Below, one piece after another: positions 1 through 8,760 of a DNA stretch of 64,000 nt. This DNA comes from Flagellatimonas centrodinii (GTDB taxonomy: Bacteria > Pseudomonadota > Gammaproteobacteria > Nevskiales > Nevskiaceae): assembly GCF_016918765.2 (NCBI RefSeq), contig NZ_CP092104.1, positions 1,116,001 through 1,180,000 on the forward strand. The letters are read 5' to 3'. The position numbers were made by a program, and so were the translations under genes. The notes under the pieces were generated by a model that saw only the letters and a list, made by a program, of their open reading frames with translations, was not told where the DNA came from and did no database searches. Each line of letters opens with the position of its first letter. The stretch's first letter is position 1.

Positions 1-80
1 TGTCGATGCGCAGCAACCGCCGCGGTAGACGACATCATCCACTACGGGCTTCGACATCAAGCTGAGCCCACTCTAACCGT

Positions 81-109
81 CGTCATGCCGGACTCGATCC
101 GGCATCCAG
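81..109. repeat. Dispersed palindromic repeat, copy 1
   Basis: The core is a perfect inverted repeat: ATGCCGGA (85-92), 5-nt loop, TCCGGCAT (98-105). A second copy at 8686-8714 matches at 24 of 29 positions by manual alignment. It lies in non-coding DNA at the window edge. The function is unknown; it could form a small hairpin in RNA. Confidence 0.55.
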
Positions 110-274
110 CGCGCCGTCACGCCGCCATATCCTTCAAGGCCGCCGTGATGGCTTCATCAGAAACGCCTCGACGCCGCAGAGCTTCTGCGAAGCGTTGGGT
201 GGGGCCAAAGCAATAGAGCGCTTCATCGCGGCGCAGGCCCTCGCCCACGTACGCCTTGAGCGATGCTGTTGCGG

Positions 275-316
275 TTGCAGAAGTGACGCCGATCGGATGC
301 TATATTGCACCGATCG
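275..316 (+). promoter_or_regulatory. Predicted promoter and operator of the toxin-antitoxin pair
   Basis: An extended -10 element (TGC then TATATT, -10 at 301-306) lies between the arms of an inverted repeat, CGATCGG (290-296) and CCGATCG (310-316). A possible -35, TTGCAG, is at 275-280 but its spacing is long (20 nt). The antitoxin ATG follows 36 nt after the -10. Type II antitoxins of the ribbon-helix-helix class usually repress their own promoter from such a palindrome, so autoregulation is the likely reading. Confidence 0.5.
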
Positions 317-342
317 TATGCGATTCCGTGCGGGAGCTCATC

Positions 343-600
343 ATGACAACAGTGCGTAAGACGATCACGCTGACCGACCAGCAGGGCGCATGGGTGAAGG
401 CCCGTATCGCCAACGGGGACTTCACGAATGACAGCGAATACATCCGTGATCTGATCCGCAGAGACCAGCAGAGCAAGGCCGAGGTCGAATCCATTCGTAC
501 CGCATTGATCGCCGGCGAGAACAGCGGGCTGAGCGACAAGAAGCCCGGTCAGATCCTGCAGGCAGTCATAAAGCGGAAGCGCAAACGTGGGGCGCTTTAG
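343..600 (+). CDS. ParD-type ribbon-helix-helix antitoxin
   Basis: 85-aa protein, predicted antitoxin of a type II toxin-antitoxin pair; it would bind the ParE-like toxin and repress the shared promoter. The N-terminus (TTVRKTITLTDQQGAWVKAR) has the short beta-strand followed by two helices typical of CopG/ParD DNA-binding domains, and the Lys/Arg-rich tail would form the toxin-binding part. ATG 343 was chosen over the in-frame upstream ATG at 256 because a GGGAG ribosome site precedes it and because the operator-like palindrome and -10 lie between the two starts. The toxin gene overlaps its last 14 nt, which suggests translational coupling. The family call rests on domain pattern and gene order. 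Confidence 0.8.
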   Translation: MTTVRKTITLTDQQGAWVKARIANGDFTNDSEYIRDLIRRDQQSKAEVESIRTALIAGENSGLSDKKPGQILQAVIKRKRKRGAL

Positions 601-880
601 GCTGACCAAGGCGGCGGAACAGGATCTCGAACAAATATTCGACTTCGGGATCGATCGATTCGGCCTGGATCAGACCATGAAATATCAGGTCGGATTGGAT
701 CAGCAGTTACATGCGCTTGCCGACCAGCCACTGGTGTATCAAGCCGTAGACCATATCCGGCCAGGCTACCGACGCGGCGTCTACCGCAGTCACGCGATCT
801 ACTACCGTGTCGAAGGCAACGGCATTCTCATTGTGCGCATCCTGGGGAACCAGAATCCCGACACGGCATTGAGCGGGTGA
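587..880 (+). CDS. ParE/RelE-superfamily toxin
   Basis: 97-aa basic protein of the RelE/ParE toxin fold, reading from a GTG start inside the 3' end of the antitoxin gene. The N-terminal FRLTKAAEQDLEQIFDFG and the C-terminal HAIYYRVEGNGILIVRILG segments match the layout of ParE toxins (helix pair, then beta-sheet). ParE members poison gyrase and RelE members cleave mRNA; the sequence alone does not decide which, although a ParD-type partner favours ParE. No sign of truncation is seen, so the pair may be active. Confidence 0.8.
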   Translation: MGRFRLTKAAEQDLEQIFDFGIDRFGLDQTMKYQVGLDQQLHALADQPLVYQAVDHIRPGYRRGVYRSHAIYYRVEGNGILIVRILGNQNPDTALSG

Positions 881-1049
881 TCAATCTCACCGCTCGGCCA
901 ATCGTGATGAGAACCTCTTCATCCTGTCCGACTCGTGTGAGCGCTACGGCTTAGCGTGGTAAGGCTGTTGCAGTTCTGCTGTGATCAGCCGGCGCTGATA
1001 AGGTGTGCGTCCCATTTTCCACATTTTCCGTGCGTCGAGAGAAATGAAG

Positions 1050-1082
1050 AAGGCCGGGATGATAGGTCCCGGCCTTTTTTGG
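1050..1082 (+). terminator. Intrinsic terminator after the toxin-antitoxin pair
   Basis: A perfect 10-bp stem (AAGGCCGGGA at 1050-1059, TCCCGGCCTT at 1067-1076) with a 7-nt loop is followed by a run of T to 1080 on the plus strand. It sits between the rightward toxin gene and the leftward outer-membrane protein gene, and may act in both directions. The stretch 881-1049 holds nothing else recognisable. Confidence 0.8.
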
Positions 1083-1119
1083 TCTGCGTTGCGGTTGCTC
1101 GACACTCACCGCTCTTCAC

Positions 1120-1719
1120 TCAGAACTGAAGCTTCACCCCCACACTCCGCGCCTCGAACTCGCTGCCGGATTTATCGAGGTACAGCATGTAGTCCGCTGT
1201 CAGCCGCAGCCGGCCATCCAACACACTGCTGAAGACGTCGAACTCGATGCCGCCACCATAGCTGTGGCCGGATTCCGACTCACTGAAGCTGTCGCGGTTG
1301 AGCGGTGTGCTGCCAGCGGTGAAGTTCGCATCGCCTTCGAACTCCGCCTTCACTCTGGTGTAGCCCAGCAGGCCGTAGAGGCTGACTCGCTCGTTGAGCG
1401 GAACGCTGCCACGCAGATACGCCCCAAACAGTTGCTTCAGACCAAGCTCGCCATTGACCGCAACCGGGGTCGGGTCGGTGGTCATGAGGGTGACGTTGTC
1501 GTCTCCGCCCATGCCGCCGTGCAGCTCCACACTGAGGTAGTCGCTCAGCTGCTGGCCGAGCACCAGGCGAATGCCACTGCCTTCGGCGAAGTTGCCTTCC
1601 AGTTGCCAGTTGAGGCTACTGATGCTGGCGTAGCGGGCCGGGGTTTCGTCCTGCGCCAGCGCCGGTACTGAAATCAGACCGGCCAGCAAGACCAGCGGGA
1701 TCATTTTCGTTTTCATCAT
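1120..1719 (-). CDS. Small outer-membrane beta-barrel protein
   Basis: 199-aa precursor with a clear signal peptide (MMKTKMIPLVLLAGLISVPALAQ, cleavage after the final Ala or Gln), alternating hydrophobic/polar strands and a C-terminal phenylalanine, the usual signature of an eight-stranded outer-membrane barrel (OmpX/OprF-like porin-fold family). ATG 1719 was chosen because GGAG at 1729-1732 gives a good ribosome site and the longer frame to 1800 adds a non-secretory N-terminus. It lies about 110 nt downstream of the autotransporter gene on the same strand, so it may be the last gene of that unit. A structural or adhesive role is possible; the specific function is unknown. Confidence 0.7.
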   Translation of the reverse strand: MMKTKMIPLVLLAGLISVPALAQDETPARYASISSLNWQLEGNFAEGSGIRLVLGQQLSDYLSVELHGGMGGDDNVTLMTTDPTPVAVNGELGLKQLFGAYLRGSVPLNERVSLYGLLGYTRVKAEFEGDANFTAGSTPLNRDSFSESESGHSYGGGIEFDVFSSVLDGRLRLTADYMLYLDKSGSEFEARSVGVKLQF

Positions 1720-1831
1720 TGTCTGTTTCTCCATGAATAGCCGCCGAGTGGTGAGTGATAAAGGCCGACAACCACCAACGCTTCTGCCTCTACTCAGCAC
1801 TCACCACTCATCACTCAGCACTGTCTTGCGC

Positions 1832-4800
1832 TCACCACTGGTAGCGGAAGCCGGCACTAAGGCCGAGGCTGCTGTAGTCATCGCCGCTGGTGCTACGGGC
1901 ATCGATGTAGCCACTGACGTTGCCACTGGCATCGCTGATGCCGATACGCCCGGCCAGATCGAGGAAGCTGCCGTCGAAGGTGTCGGCCAGACTGGCAGCG
2001 GGGCCGATACTTTCGATGGCGATAGCAGTTTCGCCGTCGAACTCGTTCCAGTAGCGGCCGGTGAGGCCGTAGTGAATACGCAGGCTGCTCAATGGCATCT
2101 CGAAGCCGATGCGTGCGCCGAGGGCGCCGCGCAGGCTGACGGCGTTATCAAAGCGGGCCGTATTGCTCGTAGCGAGCGGGTTGTCGGGCGAGGCGATGAC
2201 GAGGTCATCGACGTCGGCCCGCACCCACGCCAAGGTAGCTACTGGCTCAATCGTGAAGCTATCGGACATCGCCAAACGGAAGCCAGTATCAAACCGCAGA
2301 CCTTCGGTGCCGGCCTTGGTGTCGGCACCGGAACCTGTGGTGGACAGGTTGTAGGTGTCGACGTAGTGGTCCACCTGGAGGAAGGACTGGCCGTAGGCGG
2401 CATTCAGGTACCAGGACTCGGTCTGGTAGCCGCCATGCAGGCCGAGCACGACGCCTTCGAGTTCGGCGTTGTTGCCGCTGGTGTCGAAGGCGAGCTGGGA
2501 GCGGGCGTAGCCGATGGAGCCTCCGATGACCCAGGCGGCCTTGCCGGTGGTGGGGATGAGGAAGTCGCCCCCCAACACCATGGTGCTGGTGTCCTGGTCG
2601 AAGTCGTTGTTGAAGGCGAAGGTTTCGCCCACCGCCGTGATCGGCTGAACGACGTCGCGTTCGGCTTCGTCCTGCTGGAGCTCACCCCAGAAGCCGCCGC
2701 GCAACTCAGAGCCTGACCGCAGGGCGGACTGCCAGCCCTGGACGCGGCCTTCCAGGCCGACTCCCATGGTCTGCCGACCCAGGGCCTGGGCGGCGTGGGT
2801 CATGAGGGGGAGCTGGAAGGCGCTGGCGCCGGGGATGCCGACGAGCTTGTGTTGCTGGGTGGACTCGTCGTAGATCAGGGGGAAGACGAACAGGCCCTTG
2901 TCGATGACGCCGCGGCCGCCAACGGTGGTGCGGTAGCTGTCCGACTCCGGGGAGAGGGTGAAGTGCTCGGGCGCACTGGTGCCGCCGGCGACGTCGATGA
3001 TGACGATGCCGTGGGGGTTGTAGACGCCCTGGTCTCCCGAAAGTGCATCGCGCACAACAATCTGCGTGCTTCCCTCGGTACTTCCCCCTCTGAAATCAAC
3101 GCAATCGGCGCCTGGCATCCTGAAGAAGGTTTCTTCTCCACCCACACGGTCTTGGCAGTTGCGCTGGGCCAAGCCGAAGCCGAAAGCGGCGTTCAACAGA
3201 AAGGTGCTGTTGCCACTTCCAGTGAATGCCGCACCTGGAGCCGAGAGAACGTCATTGATAAGCAGATCCGTGTCATTGATCAGCGGAGACGCAAGGCACG
3301 GGAATCCGTTTGGCGGAGGGACTGCGAGTCCAACCCCTCTGAATATCTGTCGGCAAAGCGAATCGCCGGTCGCATCGGCCGCAAAGAAGCGCGGGCCGTC
3401 GTTGTTATCTCGGAACACCCATCCGCCAAGTACGATCAGGCCGCTGTTGTTGAACGTCTCGACGTCCTGCATTACCAGTTCCGATGCAACCGGCTTGCTG
3501 ACCGACTCTGGACGAACATTCCCGAAGCCATCGTAGTTGAGGCCGATGCTGCCGCCATTGCTTCTGAACCCCGCATCACCGATCACTATCGTGCCGGCGT
3601 TGACGAAGGCGTCCTGCCCTGCTCCGAAAGCAATGGTCGTCTGTCTGAATACTTCCGGATAGCCGGTCAGCAACCCGCCTGACAGGAGACTGCGCCCCGC
3701 AGTTGGCAGGAGTAATCCTTCATTATTGATTGCATCGTCGCCGGAACCGAGTTTCACGGCGTTTCCGAAAAATGCCCAGCCGCCGCTCGTGCCTCCGTCC
3801 GGATCCGACATGTTGTTGATCGTGACGCCCCCAGAGTTCTGCGAGAAATCCACTCCGCCATGCAGCCGACCGGTGGCCAGGTTGTTGACGACAATGCGTC
3901 CCGCTCCTCTACCCGCGAGAACAGCCGAACTCAAGGCGGTCTCTGTGGTTTGGCTCTCGGTTATGGTGATGCCAACTTTCCTACCGATATTGAGCGTTGT
4001 GGTCGTTTCGGCTGCTGCCGTCATATCGACGGCAAAGCCGTTACTTCCGAATCGTAAGGTCTCATCCGTTTCCCTTCCGCTAACACTATTGTTTAACGTG
4101 TTCTCGAAAAGATTAATAACCGCGTCACCGCCTGCATTGGTTCTGATCGCACTTCCGGTACCGCCATTGATCTGGCCCAATCGTCCGTCGTAAACATTGA
4201 CCATGAGCAGCCCGCTCCCGGACTTCAGATCGATTGCTGCTATGCCGCGCGCGTTGTTCGCCGTAATTGCATTCCGAACATCAAAGGTAATACCACCTGC
4301 TCCAGCAGTTTCAGCAACAACTCCATACTCATCACCCGCTATCGGGTCAGCAGGATTTGACGAATTGGCATCGATACGGATGTCGCCACCGGCACTGCGT
4401 AACTCAATGGCAATATTGCCGGTCGTCGCATTGGTCGCACGGACAGCGCCGAGCGTCTCAATATCAACATCACCAGCTCCGGTTGACTGAGCCCGAATAC
4501 CATGCGTTACCCCGGCTGCCGTTCCGGTGATTGCGCCTGTCACAATATTGATATTTCCGTCTTCGGCTAACATGTCGAGAATCGGCCCTGCTGTCCCGGT
4601 TCCGCCAGTGATGCCCCCCGCAGCCGAATTCCAGATCACTGAGGCATTACCCGTGCCGCTCAAGTTGATACCGTTATTGGTGATGGTGGTGACGCCGGCT
4701 GATGTTTTAGTTGCGCTCAAGTCCATGGCTGAGAAATACGTGATTCCATCGACGTAGGCTGCCTCATTGCATTCGACGATTGGTCCAGGTCCACACTCAT

Positions 4801-4927
4801 CGGCGGCCAGTGCCGGAAATGGCAACATGCCGGCAAGACCAACCGCACCGATCAAGGCGGCAGCCTTAGCCTTATAGGCAATCTTTGTATGCTTCGAGCA
4901 GGTGCGCCCGTTATGCTTCGCTTTCAT
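1832..4927 (-). CDS. Autotransporter (type V secretion) with beta-helix-like passenger
   Basis: 1031 aa. It begins with a long basic signal sequence ending ...LPFPALAAD, typical of autotransporters. Roughly residues 45-680 form a Gly/Asn/Thr-rich passenger with short hydrophobic repeats (AITGTAAGV, INNEGLLLP, FVNAGTIVIG) expected of a beta-helix. The last ~270 residues, from the LRSGSELRGGFWGEL segment to the terminal YQW, form the translocator barrel. It starts 15 nt after the stop of the TonB receptor gene, with GGGAG as ribosome site inside that gap, so the two are surely co-transcribed. The passenger includes paired cysteines. Ligand or surface function is unknown. The base composition of the passenger looks lower in GC than neighbouring genes, which suggests a mosaic origin, but this is by eye only. 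Confidence 0.8.
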   Translation of the reverse strand: MKAKHNGRTCSKHTKIAYKAKAAALIGAVGLAGMLPFPALAADECGPGPIVECNEAAYVDGITYFSAMDLSATKTSAGVTTITNNGINLSGTGNASVIWNSAAGGITGGTGTAGPILDMLAEDGNINIVTGAITGTAAGVTHGIRAQSTGAGDVDIETLGAVRATNATTGNIAIELRSAGGDIRIDANSSNPADPIAGDEYGVVAETAGAGGITFDVRNAITANNARGIAAIDLKSGSGLLMVNVYDGRLGQINGGTGSAIRTNAGGDAVINLFENTLNNSVSGRETDETLRFGSNGFAVDMTAAAETTTTLNIGRKVGITITESQTTETALSSAVLAGRGAGRIVVNNLATGRLHGGVDFSQNSGGVTINNMSDPDGGTSGGWAFFGNAVKLGSGDDAINNEGLLLPTAGRSLLSGGLLTGYPEVFRQTTIAFGAGQDAFVNAGTIVIGDAGFRSNGGSIGLNYDGFGNVRPESVSKPVASELVMQDVETFNNSGLIVLGGWVFRDNNDGPRFFAADATGDSLCRQIFRGVGLAVPPPNGFPCLASPLINDTDLLINDVLSAPGAAFTGSGNSTFLLNAAFGFGLAQRNCQDRVGGEETFFRMPGADCVDFRGGSTEGSTQIVVRDALSGDQGVYNPHGIVIIDVAGGTSAPEHFTLSPESDSYRTTVGGRGVIDKGLFVFPLIYDESTQQHKLVGIPGASAFQLPLMTHAAQALGRQTMGVGLEGRVQGWQSALRSGSELRGGFWGELQQDEAERDVVQPITAVGETFAFNNDFDQDTSTMVLGGDFLIPTTGKAAWVIGGSIGYARSQLAFDTSGNNAELEGVVLGLHGGYQTESWYLNAAYGQSFLQVDHYVDTYNLSTTGSGADTKAGTEGLRFDTGFRLAMSDSFTIEPVATLAWVRADVDDLVIASPDNPLATSNTARFDNAVSLRGALGARIGFEMPLSSLRIHYGLTGRYWNEFDGETAIAIESIGPAASLADTFDGSFLDLAGRIGISDASGNVSGYIDARSTSGDDYSSLGLSAGFRYQW

Positions 4928-4942
4928 TGGCGTTCTCCCGTC

Positions 4943-7900
4943 TCAGAACCGCTTGGTGATGGACACGCCCACTAGGCGCGGGTCCAGCGTAAAGATGTTG
5001 GTTGTCAATCCCGTATCGTCGGAGTTGAGGAATGCGCCGGTGATCGGTGTCTCGTCGAAGAGGTTCTTGACGTAGGCTTCGATTCTCAGATCCCAGTCCG
5101 GCTTATCAACCCAGAGCGAAACGTTCGTATTGGCCCAGGCTCGGAGACGGTCGTACTTGGTGTTGTAGACCCGAGCGTAGGACTGATCCTGCCAGTACCA
5201 GTCCATACGTCCCGTTAGGTCCCACGCTGCCGGAAGGTGGAAGGTGTACTGCGTACCCAGAGACACGGTGAAGCGCGGTGCGTTTGGCAGTTCATGGCCA
5301 CTCAGATCGGCAAAGAATCCAGCGCCGCCATTGGGCGCACCCGCTATCGGATCGTATCCAGTGAAGACGTCACCGATGATGTTCCCGCCCGCGCAGTACT
5401 TGGTCAGATCCAATGCCACCTGTAACGCATTGTTCTGACCAATTAGCCCGTCGGCCACCACGTCGGCAGGCGCAACGCAGTTGGAGCTCTGTGCGGCGTT
5501 CGGTTTCACAACGACCCAATCATTGAATGCAAGAGCGGCCTGGCCTTCCGGCGCAACTAAACCTGCCACATAGTTTTCACGCGCGATAGGAGCGGCATTG
5601 GGGTCGAACGCTGGATTGGGTAGGTTCGTGATGTAGAACTGCGATCCTCCCTGTGTTCTGTCCATCAAATCGATCGATTGCTCACCATGATCCAGCTGCG
5701 TGCGCAGATAGCCAACCGCCGCATTCGATACCCATTCCGGTGTCGGCGCCACTGTCACTTCGAGTTCGGCTCCCCAGATTGCTGCATTGAAATTCTCGTT
5801 TGCTGCCGTCCGATCGACGATTTTGGAAACCTGATAGTTCGTGTAGTCGTAGTAGAAAGCAGTGGCATTGAGGACGAGTCCCCCACCCAAAAGCGTGTTC
5901 TTGGTTCCGACCTCGAATGCATTGACATATTCCGCATCGAATGTTTTTGAAATGACAGCGCTTTGTGCCATCTCAATGAAATTTCCCGCTGGCGGCGCAA
6001 TGGACGGCGGATTGGCACCACCGCCCTTGTAGCCTCGGGAGTAGGACGCGTAGATCATCGTCTCGTCCGTGAATGGAAGGATTGGAGACCAGTTGACGAT
6101 GAATCGGCCCGTCGGCTCGCGCCACGTCTGAATGATGTCGGGATCCGTTGGATATCCGATGCCACCCGGGGCATTCCCGAGAATTCCGCAAAGGAGCGTC
6201 AGAGTAATGCACTGATCGGGTGTTGCGTTCGGCGTCGGAACGGAAGGGTTGTCGAAGAATGATGCCTCGCGGTAATCAGCCAGCAACGTCTGGCTTGGCG
6301 TCGGCGTGAACACCTTTCTGTCCCACGTAAATCGCAATCCCAATGTAATCTTGAGGCTGGGTGTCACCTGCCAGTAGCTCTCCCCGAAAAGGCCGGCCGA
6401 ATTGAGTTCGTACGGATTTCGACTCAGAAAGAAATTGTGCCCGTACGGATTTGCGGCGGTGCCATTGAGATCATCTGTCTGCACGGAGACGCACATTCGC
6501 CCTTCGAGGGTGCAGGGATGTCTGGAGCCATTGAACGGCGGTGTCTGCGCCAACGCCGTCAACACATTCGAGAAGAATAGATAGTCGACCTTCGTCTCGA
6601 AACGGGTGAAGTTCACGCCGAGGCTAAAGTTCCAAAGCCCGTCGAAGTCGGATACGACTTCGAACTGCTGATTGAACTGCGAACTCTTCGACTGTGAGAT
6701 ATCTTGCGCCCTGAAGCTGTCGGAACAACCCAGTTGGGGGTCGCAAAAAACTCCTCCGGGCGCAAAGTCAGCATACTGAGGTTGAACATCGTCGCCGCCG
6801 ATGTCGGTGAATATGCCCGGCGATGCCGCAAAGCGCGTGAAATCTTGCGTGGAAAACAGCTCGTCCTGCGCATACACGGTATAGCTGTTCAACGTAACGG
6901 CGTCGGTCCATGCCAAGCTCAACGAAAGATCGAACACATCGGCCTTCGCCTTGTATTGAGGCTTGATTGGGGAATAGACGGTTCTCAGGTCGTTTGACTG
7001 CCGCGCGTTTGCGTAAACATCAATGTTGGTCAGCAGCGCCGGTCCGCCAAAGAAGCCCAATCCGATCGTGCCCGCGGGCGCCTGCAGAAGAAACTGATTG
7101 TTGATTCGTCCTGCGGTAACAAACGGAAGCGCGTCACCGTTTGGAGTACCGTATGCTCCATTGCTATAAAGCGATCCCGGCAAACATCCTTGCTGCACGC
7201 CTCGACGGACTGCCTGGGCCACGTCGGCCGGTATTGTTGCAAGATCGAGATTTGCAATCTGCTCAGGGCCATTGTCTCGGTGGCATAGATTCTTTGCACT
7301 GCGTAGACGGTTGTCATTCTCGTCAAACCGTTCCCAAGAAAAGTTTGCGGTGAGGGCGCCGGTTGGCTGCCATCCCAGCGAAATGCGCGTTGTTGCCAGG
7401 TCGCGGCCATCGATGGGCTTGTTATCGAACTCGTTGGTCACGTAGCCATCCCGAACGGTGCTGGCATAGGCCAACCGCAGGGCCAACGTATCTTCGTTCA
7501 GAGGGATGTTGTAATGACCTCGGATGCGCTGGGCGTTGTAATTTCCGGTCTCCAGCTTTAGCTCACCGCTGTACTCGCCGAACTCCGGCTTGGCTGGGAT
7601 CACGTTAATCACCCCCGCGTTCGCGTTGCGCCCGTAGAGCGTCCCCTGCGGCCCACGCAGCACTTCCACCCGCTCAATGTCGAGATACTCCTGCTCGAAC
7701 AAGCGATTCACGATGAGCGTGGTGTTGTTGTAGCTCACCGCCACACCGGGGTCGGTCGTCGCCGAAATGGCCTGCGTCCCAATCCCGCGAATCTGGAAGT
7801 TGTAACCGCTGAAATTGGTTTTGCTGAAGGTGACGTTGGGCACGGCCTTCAACAGGTCAAACCCGCCTTCGATCTTCTGCGCATCCAGCGTTTCCATGCT

Positions 7901-8464
7901 GAAGGCGGAGATGGCAATCGGCACGTCCTGCAAACGCTCGGCCTTCTTCTGTCCGGTGACGATGATTTCTTCCACCCCGGCACGGCGTGCGGTATCAATG
8001 TCTGTGATCGGCGCTGGACTTGCTGCGGGCGCTGTCGCCTGCGTGACGGCGCTGGCATCGGAGGTCTGCATGCGTTCGCGGTAGGCTGCAATGCCGGCTT
8101 CGTCGCCGATGATCATGCTGCCGCTTTCGTGCATCTCGAATAGCAGGCCAGTGCCGTCCAGCAGTTGCTGCATGGCGGCGGGGCGGCTGAGGCGACCGTT
8201 GATGGCGGTGCTGGTTTTGCCGGCGACGGTGCTCGGTGCGTAGAGCATCTCTTGCCCGCTCTGGCGGGCGAAGTCCGCGAGGGCTTCGCCGAGGTCTTGT
8301 GCGGGGATGTCGAAGCTGGTGGTGGCGGCCGTGCTTGTGCTTGCGGCCTCCGCACTGACTTCGTTCTGTGCATGAGCCGGTGCGGCCAGTACCAGTGCCG
8401 CGGCTCCCCAAACCATCAACAAGGCGCCGACCCAGCGGGCCGGACGCGTGCGTCGTGCAGACAT
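4943..8464 (-). CDS. TonB-dependent receptor with N-terminal signalling (STN) domain
   Basis: 1173-aa outer-membrane receptor. Signal peptide at about 1-32 (...LAAPAHAQ). An STN/secretin domain spans about 49-119 (FDIPAQDLGEALADFARQSG), the part that contacts a FecR anti-sigma factor. A TonB-box-like EEIIVTGQ lies at 164-171, then the plug (QIRGIGTQAIS; VLRGPQGTLYGRNANAG) and a 22-strand barrel ending VSITKRF. FecR and an ECF sigma factor lie directly upstream on the same strand, making a classical transducer receptor that induces its own operon when ligand binds. The plug and barrel style (QDVPIAISAFS) is that of receptors from carbon-scavenging proteobacteria rather than siderophore receptors, so a hydrophobic substrate such as a steroid or terpenoid is a plausible ligand; that is inference. 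GGAG lies 7 nt before the ATG. Confidence 0.9.
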   Translation of the reverse strand: MSARRTRPARWVGALLMVWGAAALVLAAPAHAQNEVSAEAASTSTAATTSFDIPAQDLGEALADFARQSGQEMLYAPSTVAGKTSTAINGRLSRPAAMQQLLDGTGLLFEMHESGSMIIGDEAGIAAYRERMQTSDASAVTQATAPAASPAPITDIDTARRAGVEEIIVTGQKKAERLQDVPIAISAFSMETLDAQKIEGGFDLLKAVPNVTFSKTNFSGYNFQIRGIGTQAISATTDPGVAVSYNNTTLIVNRLFEQEYLDIERVEVLRGPQGTLYGRNANAGVINVIPAKPEFGEYSGELKLETGNYNAQRIRGHYNIPLNEDTLALRLAYASTVRDGYVTNEFDNKPIDGRDLATTRISLGWQPTGALTANFSWERFDENDNRLRSAKNLCHRDNGPEQIANLDLATIPADVAQAVRRGVQQGCLPGSLYSNGAYGTPNGDALPFVTAGRINNQFLLQAPAGTIGLGFFGGPALLTNIDVYANARQSNDLRTVYSPIKPQYKAKADVFDLSLSLAWTDAVTLNSYTVYAQDELFSTQDFTRFAASPGIFTDIGGDDVQPQYADFAPGGVFCDPQLGCSDSFRAQDISQSKSSQFNQQFEVVSDFDGLWNFSLGVNFTRFETKVDYLFFSNVLTALAQTPPFNGSRHPCTLEGRMCVSVQTDDLNGTAANPYGHNFFLSRNPYELNSAGLFGESYWQVTPSLKITLGLRFTWDRKVFTPTPSQTLLADYREASFFDNPSVPTPNATPDQCITLTLLCGILGNAPGGIGYPTDPDIIQTWREPTGRFIVNWSPILPFTDETMIYASYSRGYKGGGANPPSIAPPAGNFIEMAQSAVISKTFDAEYVNAFEVGTKNTLLGGGLVLNATAFYYDYTNYQVSKIVDRTAANENFNAAIWGAELEVTVAPTPEWVSNAAVGYLRTQLDHGEQSIDLMDRTQGGSQFYITNLPNPAFDPNAAPIARENYVAGLVAPEGQAALAFNDWVVVKPNAAQSSNCVAPADVVADGLIGQNNALQVALDLTKYCAGGNIIGDVFTGYDPIAGAPNGGAGFFADLSGHELPNAPRFTVSLGTQYTFHLPAAWDLTGRMDWYWQDQSYARVYNTKYDRLRAWANTNVSLWVDKPDWDLRIEAYVKNLFDETPITGAFLNSDDTGLTTNIFTLDPRLVGVSITKRF

Positions 8465-8552
8465 CGGACGTCTCCTCTTGGTTTTTCATCGGGTGGCCGT
8501 GGCAGCCACCTCGTCCCAGGGGTTAAGACGCAGGGGAATCAGGAAACCATAA

Positions 8553-8637
8553 AGCGCGCCTTGGCGCGCTGGGAATCGGGAATGGGGAGTTTGTAGCGGG
8601 CGCGCATCAGAAGCGCCAGTGACGCTTCTGAGCCCGC
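8553..8637 (-). other. Two strong hairpins between fecR-like gene and receptor gene
   Basis: The 296-nt gap 8465-8760 holds no gene. It contains a perfect 8-bp hairpin with a 2-nt loop (AGCGCGCC 8553-8560, GGCGCGCT 8563-8570) and a compound hairpin (GCGGGC 8596-8601 with GCCCGC 8632-8637 enclosing CAGAAGCG 8608-8615 with CGCTTCTG 8623-8630). Two GGGAATC-type heptamers lie at 8571-8584. Such structure could end or dampen read-through from fecR to the receptor or protect the receptor mRNA. No T-run follows on the minus strand, so plain intrinsic termination is not obvious. Confidence 0.5.
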
Positions 8638-8685
8638 GGAAAACGGGCGGCAGCCCTGGGCGAAGCAACGGCAATCCCATCCTGT

Positions 8686-8714
8686 CGTCATCCCCGACGT
8701 GATCGGGCATCCAG
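8686..8714. repeat. Dispersed palindromic repeat, copy 2
   Basis: Second copy of the element at 81-109, differing at 5 of 29 positions by manual alignment. Its inverted repeat (ATCCCCGA, TCGGGCAT) has one mismatch. It lies about 50 nt beyond the stop of the fecR-like gene, in the structured intergenic region. Confidence 0.5.
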
Positions 8715-8760
8715 TGCGGACCGTTGCGGCTGCCCCACCGGTCGAGTCGAGGGACGGGTG

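Noticed and set aside
1733-2716. A 327-codon plus-strand frame opposite the autotransporter
   Set aside because: Ala/Val/Gly-rich mirror frame of the autotransporter barrel; no ribosome site or domain.
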